The notes beneath the pieces are model-generated. The model was given only the letters and a program-made list of their open reading frames with translations. It searched no databases and was not told the DNA's origin. A stretch of 64,000 bases of DNA from Pseudomonas umsongensis (GTDB lineage Bacteria; Pseudomonadota; Gammaproteobacteria; Pseudomonadales; Pseudomonadaceae), in NCBI RefSeq assembly GCF_002236105.1, contig NZ_NIWU01000003.1, positions 498,501 through 562,500 on the forward strand, read 5' to 3'. Position numbers and translations under genes: made by a program. How positions within the stretch are numbered: position 1 is the first letter of the stretch; the number at the start of each line of letters is the position of its first letter. Positions 28,185 to 37,624 of this stretch are shown piece by piece.

Positions 28185-29570
28185 TTACAGGATGCGCACG
28201 CGCAACGAGCGGCCCTTGATCTTGCCGTCGTTCAGGCGCTGCAAGGCCTGCTTGGCGACACCGCGCTCCACTGCCACATAGGCCTGGAAGTCGAAGATCG
28301 CGATCTTGCCGACTTGGGCGCCGGGGATGCCAGCTTCACCGGTCAGTGCGCCAAGGATGTCGCCCGGACGAACCTTGTCCTTGCGGCCGGCAGCAATGCA
28401 CAGGGTGCTCATCTGCGGCAGCAGCGGACCGCCACCCTGGGAGGTGAGGTTGTCCACCTGGTCCCAGGTCAATGGGGATTTCTGTAGCTGTTCGATGGCT
28501 TGGGCGCGCTGGGCTTCAGACGGTGCGACCAGGCTGATGGCGAGGCCTTTTTCACCGGCGCGGCCAGTACGGCCAACGCGGTGGATGTGGATTTCCGAAT
28601 CACGGGCCAGTTCGACGTTGATCACCATGTCCAGCGAGTCGATGTCGAGGCCACGGGCGGCGACGTCAGTGGCAACCAGTACGGAAGTGCTGCGGTTGGC
28701 GAACATCGCCAGCACCTGGTCGCGATCACGCTGTTCAAGATCGCCGTGCAAGCCGACGGCGGAGATGCCTTTGGCCGTCAGGTGATCGACGGTTTCCTGG
28801 ACCTGCTGCTTGGTGAAGCAGAACGCCACGCAGGACGCCGGGCGGAAGTGGCCCAGCACCTTGGTCACGGCGCTCATGCGATCGTCCGGGGAAATTTCGT
28901 AGAAGCGCTGTTCGATCTGGGTGTCGTCGTGGAACGCCTCGGCCTTCACTTGCTGCGGGTTACGCATGAATTTCGACGCCAACTGCTTGATGCCCACCGG
29001 GTAGGTGGCGGAGAACAGCAGGGTCTGGCGACGCTCCGGGGCCTGCATGATGATTTCTTCGATGGAGTCGTAGAAACCCATGTCGAGCATGCGGTCGGCT
29101 TCGTCGAGGATCAGGGTGTTAAGGCCATGCAGGACCAGCGAGCCCTTGCGCAGGTGTTGCTGGATGCGTCCCGGGGTGCCGACGATGATGTGCGCGCCGT
29201 GTTCCAGCGAAGCGATCTGCGGGCCGAGGGATACGCCGCCGCACAGGGTCAGGACCTTGATGTTGTCTTCGGCACGGGCCAGGCGACGGATTTCCTTGGC
29301 GACCTGGTCAGCCAATTCACGGGTAGGGCACAGGATCAGCGCCTGGCAACCGAAGTAGCGCGGATTGATCGGGTTCAGCAGGCCGATGCCGAAGGCCGCG
29401 GTCTTGCCGCTACCGGTCTTGGCCTGGGCGATCAGGTCCATCCCCTTGAGGATCACCGGCAAGCTCTGCGCCTGGATCGGCGTCATCTGGGCATAACCGA
29501 GGGAGTCGAGGTTAGCCAGCATGGCGGCGGACAGCGGCAAAGTATTAAATTCGGTGGCGATGGTGGTCAC
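28185..29570 (-). CDS. dbpA: ATP-dependent RNA helicase DbpA
   Basis: A 461-residue DEAD-box helicase. AQAKTGSGKTAAFGIGLL (Walker A), PTRELADQV, TPGRIQQHLRKG, LDEADRMLDMGF, LLFSATYP, and in the second domain ATDVAARGLDID and HRVGRTGRAGEKG are all intact. The C-terminal 75 residues (PGDILGALTGEAGIPGAQVGKIAIFDFQAYVAVE) form the DbpA RNA-recognition fold that targets hairpin 92 of 23S rRNA, so it acts in 50S ribosome assembly. The start was placed at GTG 29570 because it gives the usual 461 residues; TTG 29585 would add five. Confidence 0.95.
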   Translation of the reverse strand: MTTIATEFNTLPLSAAMLANLDSLGYAQMTPIQAQSLPVILKGMDLIAQAKTGSGKTAAFGIGLLNPINPRYFGCQALILCPTRELADQVAKEIRRLARAEDNIKVLTLCGGVSLGPQIASLEHGAHIIVGTPGRIQQHLRKGSLVLHGLNTLILDEADRMLDMGFYDSIEEIIMQAPERRQTLLFSATYPVGIKQLASKFMRNPQQVKAEAFHDDTQIEQRFYEISPDDRMSAVTKVLGHFRPASCVAFCFTKQQVQETVDHLTAKGISAVGLHGDLEQRDRDQVLAMFANRSTSVLVATDVAARGLDIDSLDMVINVELARDSEIHIHRVGRTGRAGEKGLAISLVAPSEAQRAQAIEQLQKSPLTWDQVDNLTSQGGGPLLPQMSTLCIAAGRKDKVRPGDILGALTGEAGIPGAQVGKIAIFDFQAYVAVERGVAKQALQRLNDGKIKGRSLRVRIL

Positions 29571-29627
29571 GGGACTGGCCTGCAAAACAAAATGTCGCGC
29601 AGTGTACCAGCCCGATGGCCATTCGCC

Positions 29628-31055
29628 CTAAGGTTCGATGTGCTCTTCCGGACGCTTGACGCGCCGTCCGTCTTCCTTTGAGAGTTGGGAAAAGATCGCT
29701 GCCGCCAGCATGGCCATGATTCCGACGGTCACAAACGTCAGTTGGAACGCGCCCAACACCGTCTCCACGCCGTCATTGCCGATCCCTGCCGTGAAACCGC
29801 CTAGCAATGCGCCGGCGCAGGCCACACCCAGGCTCAGGGACAATTGCGCCACCACCGACAGCAGGCTATTGCCGCTGCTGGCACTGGCGTCGTCGAGGTC
29901 GATCAGGGTCACGGTGTTCATCGCGGTGAACTGCAAGGAGTTGATCGCCCCCAAAACTGCCAGCAGGCACAACAGCAGCCAGTAAGGTGTCTGCTCGCTG
30001 ACCAGGCCCATGCTCGCCAGCATGATCCCCAGCGCCAGGGTATTTCCGGTCAGCACGATGCGGTAGCCCAGGCGTTCGATCAGCGGTCGCGCCACCCACT
30101 TGGCGATCATCGCGGCGGCCGCCAGTGGCAGCATGCTCATCCCGGCCTGGGACGGTGAATAACCCAGCGCCACTTGCAGCAGCAGCGGCACGAGGAACGG
30201 CAGGGCGCCACTGCCGAGCCGGGCGAAGAGGTTGCCGAGAATGCCAACGGCAAAAGTCCGGGTCTTGAACAGCGACGGCGCAAACAACGGATTATCAACG
30301 TGGCCGGCGCGCAGCCAGTAGGCTGCCAGGCAAGCCATGCCGCCGAACAGCAGCAGCATCACCCGCAGGTGCGGCAGGTGCAGTTCGCCCAGGCCTTCCA
30401 TGGCGATGGTGATCAGGATCATCGCCGCGCCGAACAGCAGGAAACCCAGGCTATCGAAGCGGGTACGCTCGGAGCCGCGCAGGTCCGGGATGAATTTCCA
30501 CACGGCGTAGCAGCCCACGAGTCCCACCGGCAGGTTGATCAGGAAGATCCAGTGCCAGGTCAGGTATTCCACCATCCAGCCGCCCATGGTCGGGCCGAGC
30601 AACGGCCCGAGCAGGCCGGGGATGGTGATGAAGCCCATGATCCGCACCAGTTCCGAGCGCGGGTAGGCGCGCAGCACCACCAATCGCCCGACCGGCAACA
30701 TCAGTGCGCCGCCCAACCCCTGGATAACCCGGGCGCCGATCAGCATGCTCAGCGTGTTCGACATTGCACAGAGCAACGAGCCGAGGCTGAACAGCAAGAT
30801 GGCGCCGAAGAAGATTTTGCGGGTGCCGAAGCGGTCGGCGATCCAGCCCGAGGCGGGGATCAGCAAGGCGACCGTGAGCATGTAGGCAATGATTACGCCC
30901 TGCATGCGCAGGGGATCTTCCGCCAGGTCGCGGGCCATGGCGGGCAGGGCGGTGTTGAGGATCGTCCCGTCCAGGGACTGCATGAAGAAGGCAATGGCGA
31001 CGACCCAGGGCACCCAGCGGGCGGTGACAGGATCGAGAGGCGGGCGGTTGGGCAT
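29628..31055 (-). CDS. mdtD: MFS multidrug transporter, DHA2 family (MdtD-like)
   Basis: A 475-residue transporter with about 14 membrane segments. FFMQSLDGTILNTALPAMARDL in helix 1 and GLLGPLLGPTMGGWMVEYLTWHWIFLINLPVG in helices 5-6 mark the 14-helix DHA2 (EmrB/MdtD) branch; length and the FAIDADRFG-like loop SGWIADRFGTRKIFFG fit MdtD. It probably extrudes organic compounds by proton antiport. There is no adjacent membrane-fusion protein, unlike emrAB. The C-terminal tail KEDGRRVKRPEEHIEP is cytoplasmic. The subfamily name is likely but not certain. Confidence 0.78.
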   Translation of the reverse strand: MPNRPPLDPVTARWVPWVVAIAFFMQSLDGTILNTALPAMARDLAEDPLRMQGVIIAYMLTVALLIPASGWIADRFGTRKIFFGAILLFSLGSLLCAMSNTLSMLIGARVIQGLGGALMLPVGRLVVLRAYPRSELVRIMGFITIPGLLGPLLGPTMGGWMVEYLTWHWIFLINLPVGLVGCYAVWKFIPDLRGSERTRFDSLGFLLFGAAMILITIAMEGLGELHLPHLRVMLLLFGGMACLAAYWLRAGHVDNPLFAPSLFKTRTFAVGILGNLFARLGSGALPFLVPLLLQVALGYSPSQAGMSMLPLAAAAMIAKWVARPLIERLGYRIVLTGNTLALGIMLASMGLVSEQTPYWLLLCLLAVLGAINSLQFTAMNTVTLIDLDDASASSGNSLLSVVAQLSLSLGVACAGALLGGFTAGIGNDGVETVLGAFQLTFVTVGIMAMLAAAIFSQLSKEDGRRVKRPEEHIEP

Positions 31056-31106
31056 GGGACCTCTTGTAGTTGAAGTTGTTAATGCAAGGCCATCGTCGGT
31101 CGCAGT

Positions 31107-31202
31107 CCCTGTGGGAGCGGGCTTGCTCGCGAAGAGGTCATCACGTTCAACATCAATGTTGACTGACCCACCGCCTTCGCGAGCAAGCCCGCTCCCACAG
31201 GG
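31107..31202. repeat. REP inverted repeat, CCCTGTGGGAGCGGGCTTGCTCGCGAAG family
   Basis: Perfect 28-base arms (left begins CCCTGTGGGAGCGGGCTTGC) enclose a 40-base spacer that itself has a small dyad CAACATCAATGTTG. It lies between the MFS gene and the TldE-like gene. Confidence 0.92.
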
Positions 31203-31227
31203 TGCCCTGTGTGCTGGGGATTTGTGT

Positions 31228-32565
31228 TTACAGGGTCAAGGTCAACCGGCTAATAAGCGCCCCCGGCAACAGCGCCGATGCCGTCGCCCGCTGGCTGTAG
31301 GTGCTCGCCGACAACAGCAGTTCGCGTTCCGCGGTCAGCGCTTCCAGCTGTGAGCCCAGCAAACTGTAGGCGCTGTCATCGAAGCGCATGGTGCTGACTG
31401 GAGCCTGGATCTTGCCATTTTCGACCCAGAAGGTCGCAAACCGCGTCATGCCGGTCAGGCGTGCCGCCGGTTGATCCGAAAAGTTCAGGTACCACAGGTT
31501 GCTGATGTACAAGCCGGTACCGAGTTGCTCGAGTATCTCTGCCTCAGGCAAATCCCCGGCGCGCATGTTCAGGGCTGTTGGCGACTCTCCACCACTGGCG
31601 CCGTTGGCGGTCAAGCCGTACTCTGCGGCGCTGCGTGAGCCCACGAGTTGCGCGCCGGCCTTGCCCTCGACGATCAACCCCAGGTCGCTGCGCGGATAAC
31701 CTTCGTCGGAGAACGCCGGGCTCAGCGAACCGCTGACTTTTTCCTCCAGCGAGACCAACGGGCTGAATGCTTGATCACCCCCGTAGAGCTTTTGCAGCGG
31801 ACTGCTTTTGCTGGCAATCGACTGCGCCGAAAAACCGCCCCAGCACAGCATGCCCATGATTTCCTCCAGCGCGGCGGGCGCCAGGTAGGCGCGGTACTGA
31901 CCCGGCGGTAAAGTGCGCAGCGGCCGTCCCAGGTATTCCAGCTGTTCACGTGCCTGCTGGAAGCGTCTGGCAAAGCCTTCGGTGTTCCAGTCGTGCCCGG
32001 CATAGCTGGCCTTGACCGCTTGGCCGTTTTCATGGAACAGGCTGAAATCGAAGTTGAAACTGTTGGCCTGATGCCAGCCGAAGGCGCCAGCGGAACTGGC
32101 GAAACCGCGGCTGATCGGCCCGGCCGCATAGAACCCGACCAGGTCAAGTCCTTCGGCGGCCTGGGTGATTTCGCCGACCACTTGCTCGGTGTCCGGTAGC
32201 GGGTGCTCCTGCACGTTCTGGCTTTGCCAGCCGTTGTGATTGAGCAGCAGGTAGGGGTCCTGGGGCAACAAAGGCAAGGTTTCGCGCAGTTGTTGCAGAC
32301 CTTCGGCCAGACGCTGATGGTCGACTGCAGGGTCGCCTGCCAAGGTGATTTGCAGGTCGGCGTGGCGGCCATCGTTGATCAATTTCAAACCGATGCTGGC
32401 CTGTTGCACCTGTCCGGCCTGACGCACCTTGGCGTGGTTGAAACGCACGAAGGCCGATGATTCGGCGGCGTAGCTCAGGGTGAACTGTTCCGGTTCGCGT
32501 AACGCTTCGCGCAATCGGGCGATCAAAGCCTTGAACGAATCGGCCTGGGCTTTCGACGTAGTCAT
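31228..32565 (-). CDS. TldE/PmbA-like protein, second-copy type
   Basis: A 445-residue protein of the TldD/PmbA fold without a metal site: no HExxxH is present and the middle reads LAPAALEEIMGMLCWGGFSA where TldD has its helix motif. PLVSLEEKVSGSLSPAFSDEGYPRSDLGLIVEGKAGAQLVGSR and GLYISNLWYLNFSDQPAARLTGMTR are shared with the TldE side of such pairs. It should pair with the upstream TldD-like protein as the non-catalytic half of a heterodimeric protease. Its start overlaps the stop of that gene by one base (TGATG), so translation is coupled. It is not the housekeeping pmbA, judged by divergence and pairing. Confidence 0.85.
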   Translation of the reverse strand: MTTSKAQADSFKALIARLREALREPEQFTLSYAAESSAFVRFNHAKVRQAGQVQQASIGLKLINDGRHADLQITLAGDPAVDHQRLAEGLQQLRETLPLLPQDPYLLLNHNGWQSQNVQEHPLPDTEQVVGEITQAAEGLDLVGFYAAGPISRGFASSAGAFGWHQANSFNFDFSLFHENGQAVKASYAGHDWNTEGFARRFQQAREQLEYLGRPLRTLPPGQYRAYLAPAALEEIMGMLCWGGFSAQSIASKSSPLQKLYGGDQAFSPLVSLEEKVSGSLSPAFSDEGYPRSDLGLIVEGKAGAQLVGSRSAAEYGLTANGASGGESPTALNMRAGDLPEAEILEQLGTGLYISNLWYLNFSDQPAARLTGMTRFATFWVENGKIQAPVSTMRFDDSAYSLLGSQLEALTAERELLLSASTYSQRATASALLPGALISRLTLTL

Positions 32566-34007
32566 CAGCTGTCTCCCCCAAAAACATCAACGTTGCTGAA
32601 TACGCAGGCTGGCGAGGCATGGCCGACGCGAATCACTTGATTCGGTTCGCCCTTGCCACAATTGGGCGTACCCAGGACCTTGAAGGTGCTGGCATCGCCG
32701 ACCGCGCTGAGGCTTTTCCAGAACTGCGCGGAAATCGCCCGGTAATTCGGGTTCTTCACCACGCCCTTTAATTCGCCGTTTTCAATCAACTGACCCCATT
32801 CGCAACCGAACTGGAATTTGTTGCGCGCATCATCAATGGACCACGAGCGGTTGGTGCTCATCAGGATGCCGTGCTCGATGTTGCCGATCAGTTGCGCAAG
32901 CGGCTGATCGCCAGGTTCGATGTTGAGATTGGCCATGCGGTCGATCGGCGGGCGGTTCCAACCACAGGCACGGCTGTTGGCGACACCGTCCAGGCCCGCG
33001 CGAAATTGCGAGAGTGCACCGCCCAAGGGGCGCAGCAACAGGCCTTCGCGAATCAGGAATTGTTTGCTGGCAGCCGTGCCGTCGTCGTCATGGCCATAGC
33101 TGGCGAGCTGTTCGGGTATATCGGGGTCGAAGGTCACATTGAGAAGTTTAGAGCCGTATTGCAGGCGGCCAAAGTCTTCTGCCTTGACGAAACTGGTGCC
33201 AGCGTAATTGCGTTCATCGCCGAGGATGCGGTCCAGTTCCAACGGATGACCGATGGATTCGTGGATTTGCAGCATCATCTGGTCGGGCATCAGCAGCAGA
33301 TCGCGTGGACCTTGCGGCGTGTTCGGTGCCAGCAGCAGTTGCAGCGCCTGATCGGCGACCAGCGGGCCGGCACCGACCAGGCCGCAGCGGCTGATCACAT
33401 CCGCGCCACCCTGCTGGCCGAAATTCTCGCGACCCAGGCTGCGGGTCTGGCTGTCGTTACCGTCGTAGGCGGTGACATCGAGGCCCGGGTAGACGAAGCG
33501 TTGGGCCTGGCGCAGTTCGGCGCCGGCGCTGTTGAGGTAGATCTGCTCGACGTGGGTGATGCCGAGGCTGACCTGCCAGCTCACCAGGCGCTCGTCCTTG
33601 GGCACGGCGGCGGATTCGGCCCCCAGCAGCTGATAGCAGTCGCTCAGGGAGGGGAAAGGCTGGTCGAGGGTCGGCGAGAAATAGTCGGCACGGTCGCTGG
33701 AAACGGCGTGTTCGCGCAGGTCCAGCAGGGCATGGGGCTTGAGTCGGCGCGCCTGCTGTTCGGCGCGTTCGAGGGCGGCTTGCAGGCCCTGTTGCGACAG
33801 GTCGTTGGTTGCCGCATAGGCTTCGACGCCATTGACTCGCACGGTCAGCATCGCGCCTTCGTCGCGGCTCAGGCTCGGCGGTTCGGCGACGTTCTTGCGC
33901 ACCGACAGGTACTGGCCGGACTCGCGCACATAACGCAGGGAAAAGAATTCGGCGCCCGTGCGCAAGGCAGCAAAGCGCTGCTTGAGCTGGGGGTGGAAAT
34001 CGAACAT
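32565..34007 (-). CDS. TldD-like zinc metalloprotease, second-copy type
   Basis: A 480-residue protein with the TldD zinc motif HESIGH (H249, E250, H254) in MMLQIHESIGHPLELDRILG. The third ligand Cys is near residue 450 in LGTPNCGKGEPNQ. The N-terminal half is the TldD alpha/beta domain. With the downstream TldE-like partner it should form a chamber protease that trims unfolded or modified peptides; TldD/E pairs are known for microcin B17 maturation and CcdA degradation. In this window there is no peptide-precursor gene beside it. Start ATG 34007 follows AAGGAGGTT. Confidence 0.88.
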   Translation of the reverse strand: MFDFHPQLKQRFAALRTGAEFFSLRYVRESGQYLSVRKNVAEPPSLSRDEGAMLTVRVNGVEAYAATNDLSQQGLQAALERAEQQARRLKPHALLDLREHAVSSDRADYFSPTLDQPFPSLSDCYQLLGAESAAVPKDERLVSWQVSLGITHVEQIYLNSAGAELRQAQRFVYPGLDVTAYDGNDSQTRSLGRENFGQQGGADVISRCGLVGAGPLVADQALQLLLAPNTPQGPRDLLLMPDQMMLQIHESIGHPLELDRILGDERNYAGTSFVKAEDFGRLQYGSKLLNVTFDPDIPEQLASYGHDDDGTAASKQFLIREGLLLRPLGGALSQFRAGLDGVANSRACGWNRPPIDRMANLNIEPGDQPLAQLIGNIEHGILMSTNRSWSIDDARNKFQFGCEWGQLIENGELKGVVKNPNYRAISAQFWKSLSAVGDASTFKVLGTPNCGKGEPNQVIRVGHASPACVFSNVDVFGGDS

Positions 34008-34126
34008 TCGGGAACCTCCTTGGTGTGGAGCATCGATGTTGCGCGGGGAGGGTGAAGCATTTGCGTGGCGCTAGAGTAGGCCTGCGAGGGGGATGGATCA
34101 AGGATGGAGCGGTGTCAGCGGGGATT

Positions 34127-34157
34127 GATCGTTCCCACGCAGAGCGTGGGAACGATC
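34127..34157. repeat. GATCGTTCCCACGC hairpin repeat
   Basis: Perfect 14-base arms GATCGTTCCCACGC / GCGTGGGAACGATC with a 3-base loop (AGA), ten bases after the betA stop codon. It could end transcription of betA. The same family appears in a longer form at 49700-49809. Confidence 0.9.
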
Positions 34158-34167
34158 AGGGGGAGGC

Positions 34168-35871
34168 TTACTGTGCGGTGGCGCTGACTTCCCGCACAGG
34201 CTTGCCCTTCACCGGCGCATCGCCTGCTACGTAGTACTTGGCCTTGCTGCGCGGCAATGGCTTGCGACCACGGATCTTGTCGGCGATTTTCTCGGCCATC
34301 ATGATCGTCGGCGCGTTCAGGTTGCCGGTGGTGATGATCGGCATGATCGAGGCATCGACCACGCGCAGGCCTTGCATGCCATGCACGCGACCCTCGCCAT
34401 CGACCACGGCCATTTCGTCGGTGCCCATCTTGCACGAGCAGGACGGGTGGAACGCGGTTTCGGCGTGCTCGCGGATGAACTTGTCCAACTGCTCATCGGT
34501 TTGCACTTCGATGCCCGGGCTGATTTCGCGGCCACGGAAGGCGTCCAGTGCCGGTTGCTGCATGATTTCACGGGTCAGGCGGATGCCGTCGCGGAATTCC
34601 TGCCAGTCCTGCTCGGTGGCCATGTAGTTGAACAGGATGCTCGGGTGCTGGCGTGGATCCTTGGACTTGGCCTGGATGCGCCCGCGGCTTGGCGAACGCA
34701 TGGAGCCCATGTGTGCCTGGAAACCGTGCTCTTTCACACCGTTGCTGCCGTTGTAATTAATCGCTACCGGCAGGAAGTGGTACTGGATGTTCGGCCATTC
34801 GAATTCCGGACGGGTACGGATGAAACCGCCGGCTTCGAACTGGTTGCTGGCACCGATGCCGGTGCCGTTGAACAGCCATTCGGCACCGATCGCCGGCTGG
34901 TTGTACCAGAGCAGCGACGGGTACAGCGAGACGGGTTGGGTGCACGCGTATTGCAGGTACAACTCAAGGTGGTCCTGCAGGTTTTCACCGACGCCCGGCA
35001 GGTCGTGAACCACCGGAATGTCGAGCTTTTTCAGCAGTTCGGCCGGGCCGACGCCGGAGCGTTGCAGGATTTGCGGCGAAGCGATGGCGCCGGAGCACAG
35101 CAGCACTTCCTTGCGCGCCTTGGCTTCAACGCGCTCTTCGGCGGAGCCAACCAGGTAGCGCACGCCGACCGCACGCTTGCCTTCGAACAGGATCTTGTCG
35201 GTCAGGGCGTGGGTGACGATGGTCAGGGTCGAACGCTTCTTGGCGATGTCCAGGTAACCGCGGGCGGTGGAGGCACGACGGCCTTTGGGCGTCACGGTGC
35301 GGTCCATCGGACCGAAGCCTTCTTGCTGGTAGCCGTTCAAGTCTTCGGTGCGTGGATAACCGGCCTGTACGCCCGCTTCGACCATAGCGTGGAACAGCGG
35401 GTTGTTGCCGGCTTTCGGTGTGGTCACGCTGACCGGGCCGTCGCCACCGTGGTAGTCGTTCGGGCCGATGTCGCGGGTTTCCGCCTTGCGGAAATACGGC
35501 AGGCAGTCCAGGTACGACCAGTCCTCGAGGCCTGGCAGTTTTGCCCAGCCGTCGTAATCCATGGCGTTGCCACGGATGTAGCACATGCCGTTGATCAGCG
35601 AGGAGCCGCCGAGGCCCTTGCCGCGGCCGCATTCCATCCGGCGACCGTCCATGTGTGGTTCTGGATCGGTTTCGTAGGCCCAGTTGTAGCGACGGCCTTG
35701 CAGCGGGAACGCCAGGGCGGCCGGCATCTGCGTACGGAAATCCATGCGGTAGTCCGGGCCGCCGGCTTCGAGCAGCAGGACGGTGACGCCTTCATCTTCA
35801 GTCAGACGGGTCGCCAGGGTGTTACCGGCCGAGCCGGCACCGATGATGATGTAATCGAATTCTTGGGACAT
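34168..35871 (-). CDS. betA: Choline dehydrogenase
   Basis: A 567-residue GMC-family flavoenzyme that oxidises choline to betaine aldehyde, membrane-associated. The N-terminal FAD loop is DYIIIGAGSAGNTLATRLTE. The GMC signatures are GRGKGLGGSSLINGMCYIRG at residues about 80-99 and SGAIASPQILQRSGVG near 260. The active-site His is in FHPSCSCKMG, and TGNLNAPTIMMAEKIADKI is near the C-terminus. Start ATG 35871 has AGAGGG upstream; two more in-frame codons before it are not needed. It is the last gene of betIBA, about 220 bases after betB with a REP element in the gap. Confidence 0.97.
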   Translation of the reverse strand: MSQEFDYIIIGAGSAGNTLATRLTEDEGVTVLLLEAGGPDYRMDFRTQMPAALAFPLQGRRYNWAYETDPEPHMDGRRMECGRGKGLGGSSLINGMCYIRGNAMDYDGWAKLPGLEDWSYLDCLPYFRKAETRDIGPNDYHGGDGPVSVTTPKAGNNPLFHAMVEAGVQAGYPRTEDLNGYQQEGFGPMDRTVTPKGRRASTARGYLDIAKKRSTLTIVTHALTDKILFEGKRAVGVRYLVGSAEERVEAKARKEVLLCSGAIASPQILQRSGVGPAELLKKLDIPVVHDLPGVGENLQDHLELYLQYACTQPVSLYPSLLWYNQPAIGAEWLFNGTGIGASNQFEAGGFIRTRPEFEWPNIQYHFLPVAINYNGSNGVKEHGFQAHMGSMRSPSRGRIQAKSKDPRQHPSILFNYMATEQDWQEFRDGIRLTREIMQQPALDAFRGREISPGIEVQTDEQLDKFIREHAETAFHPSCSCKMGTDEMAVVDGEGRVHGMQGLRVVDASIMPIITTGNLNAPTIMMAEKIADKIRGRKPLPRSKAKYYVAGDAPVKGKPVREVSATAQ

Positions 35872-35930
35872 TGAATGCACCCTCTTGGAAGTTGGTTCAG
35901 GTCGCGGGTCGCCTCGACGCCGCGCAACCC

Positions 35931-36060
35931 GTGGCGAGGGGATTTATCCCCGTCCGGCTGCGCAGCAGTCGTAAACTCAGCGACTGAGATCTATCTGGAG
36001 ATCGTGGTGTCGGGATGGGGGGCTGCTTCGCAGCCCAGCGGGGATAAATCCCCTCGCCAC
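35931..36060. repeat. Inverted repeat, GTGGCGAGGGGATTTATCCCC family, copy 1
   Basis: Long arms GTGGCGAGGGGATTTATCCC and its complement lie at both ends, with inner GGCTGCGCAGCAGTC / GGCTGCTTCGCAGCC dyads. The element lies inside the bet operon, between betB and betA. A second copy is at 40586-40717. Confidence 0.9.
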
Positions 36061-36089
36061 ATCGACATTCACTCCAGGTCGCTCGCAGA

Positions 36090-37562
36090 TCAGAACACCG
36101 AGACGTAATCGCCCAGCTCGACCTGTACCGATTTGATGCGGGTGAAGTTGTTCAGCGAGCTAATGCCGTTCTCACGGCCAACACCCGACTGCTTGTAGCC
36201 GCCAACCGGCATCTTCGCGTCGGATTCGCCCCAGGCGTTGATCCAGCAGATACCGGCTTCCAGTTGATGAATCACGCGGTGAGCGCGGTTCAGATCCTTG
36301 GTGACGATACCGGCGGCGAGGCCGAAGTCGGTGTCGTTGGCGCGGCGGATCACTTCTTCTTCGGTCTCGTAGGTGAGGATCGCCATCACCGGGCCAAAGA
36401 TTTCTTCGCGCACGATGGTCATGTCATCGGTGCAGTCGGTGAACACGGTCGGTGCGACGAACGCGCCCTTGGCGAATTCACCTTCGGTCAGGCGCTCGCC
36501 GCCGCACAGCAGGCGCGCACCTTCTTCCTTGCCCTTGGCGATATAGCCCAGCACGCTTTCCATGTGGGCGAAGCTGACCAGCGGGCCGAAGTTGGTGTTT
36601 TCATCTTCCGGATTGCCGACGCGGATGCGCGCAACACGTTCAACGATCTTGGCTTCAAAAGCGGCTTTCAGGTGCGCCGGTACGAACACGCGAGTGCCGT
36701 TGGTGCAAACCTGGCCGGAGCTGTAGAAGTTGGCCATCATCGCGGTATCGGCAGCACGGTCGAGGTCGGCGTCGTCGCAGATGATCAGCGGCGACTTGCC
36801 ACCCAGTTCCATGGTCACGTCCTTGAGCGAAGAGCTCGAAGCGCTGGCCATGACTTTCTTGCCGGTGTCGGTGCCGCCGGTGAACGAGACTTTCTCGATG
36901 CGCGGGTGTTCGGTCAGCCAGGTGCCGACTTCACGGCCGCTGCCGGTCAGGACGTTGAACACACCCGCTGGCAGGCCGGCTTCGGTGTAGATCTCGGCCA
37001 GTTTCAGGGTGGTCAGCGAAGTGACTTCGCTTGGCTTGAAGATCATCGCGTTACCGGCGGCCAGGGCCGGTGCGGATTTCCACAGGGCGATCTGGATCGG
37101 GTAGTTCCACGCGCCGATACCGGCCACGACGCCCAGTGGCTCGCGACGCGTGTAGACGAACGAAGTGGTGCGCAAAGGGATCTGCTCGCCTTCGATGGCG
37201 GGTACCAGGCCTGCGTAGTACTCCAGCACGTCAGCGCCGGTGACGATGTCGACGTAGCGGGTTTCGGAGTACGACTTGCCGGTGTCCAGGGTTTCCAGTG
37301 CGGCCAGTTCATCGTTGCGTTCGCGCAGGATGTCCACGGCACGACGCAGGATGCGCGAACGCTCCATGGCGGTCATCGCAGCCCAGATTTTCTGGCCCTT
37401 TTCGGCGCTGACTACGGCGCGCTCGACGTCTTCCTTGGTCGCACGTTGTACTTTTGCGAGGACTTCACCGTTAGCCGGGTTGATGGCTTCAAACGTGGCA
37501 TCGCTGCCAGCGTCACTGTAGCCGCCATCGATGTAGAGTTTTTGCAGTTCGAAACGGGCCAT
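36090..37562 (-). CDS. betB: Betaine aldehyde dehydrogenase
   Basis: A 490-residue NAD(P)-dependent aldehyde dehydrogenase giving glycine betaine. The conserved parts are WNYPIQIALWKSAPALAAGNAMIFKPSE, SFTGGTDTGKKV, the general base Glu in VTMELGGKSPLI (about residue 252) and the catalytic Cys in YSSGQVCTNGTRVFVP (about residue 286). Length and the C-terminus GISSLNNFTRIKSVQVELGDYVSVF are those of Pseudomonas BetB. The gene follows betI by 62 bases and precedes betA, forming betIBA. Confidence 0.97.
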   Translation of the reverse strand: MARFELQKLYIDGGYSDAGSDATFEAINPANGEVLAKVQRATKEDVERAVVSAEKGQKIWAAMTAMERSRILRRAVDILRERNDELAALETLDTGKSYSETRYVDIVTGADVLEYYAGLVPAIEGEQIPLRTTSFVYTRREPLGVVAGIGAWNYPIQIALWKSAPALAAGNAMIFKPSEVTSLTTLKLAEIYTEAGLPAGVFNVLTGSGREVGTWLTEHPRIEKVSFTGGTDTGKKVMASASSSSLKDVTMELGGKSPLIICDDADLDRAADTAMMANFYSSGQVCTNGTRVFVPAHLKAAFEAKIVERVARIRVGNPEDENTNFGPLVSFAHMESVLGYIAKGKEEGARLLCGGERLTEGEFAKGAFVAPTVFTDCTDDMTIVREEIFGPVMAILTYETEEEVIRRANDTDFGLAAGIVTKDLNRAHRVIHQLEAGICWINAWGESDAKMPVGGYKQSGVGRENGISSLNNFTRIKSVQVELGDYVSVF

Positions 37563-37624
37563 AAAGTCCTCGCAAGTGCATTGGTTATTGGCACGGTGCA
37601 GGTGTCGAGCGTTCTATGTGTGCT

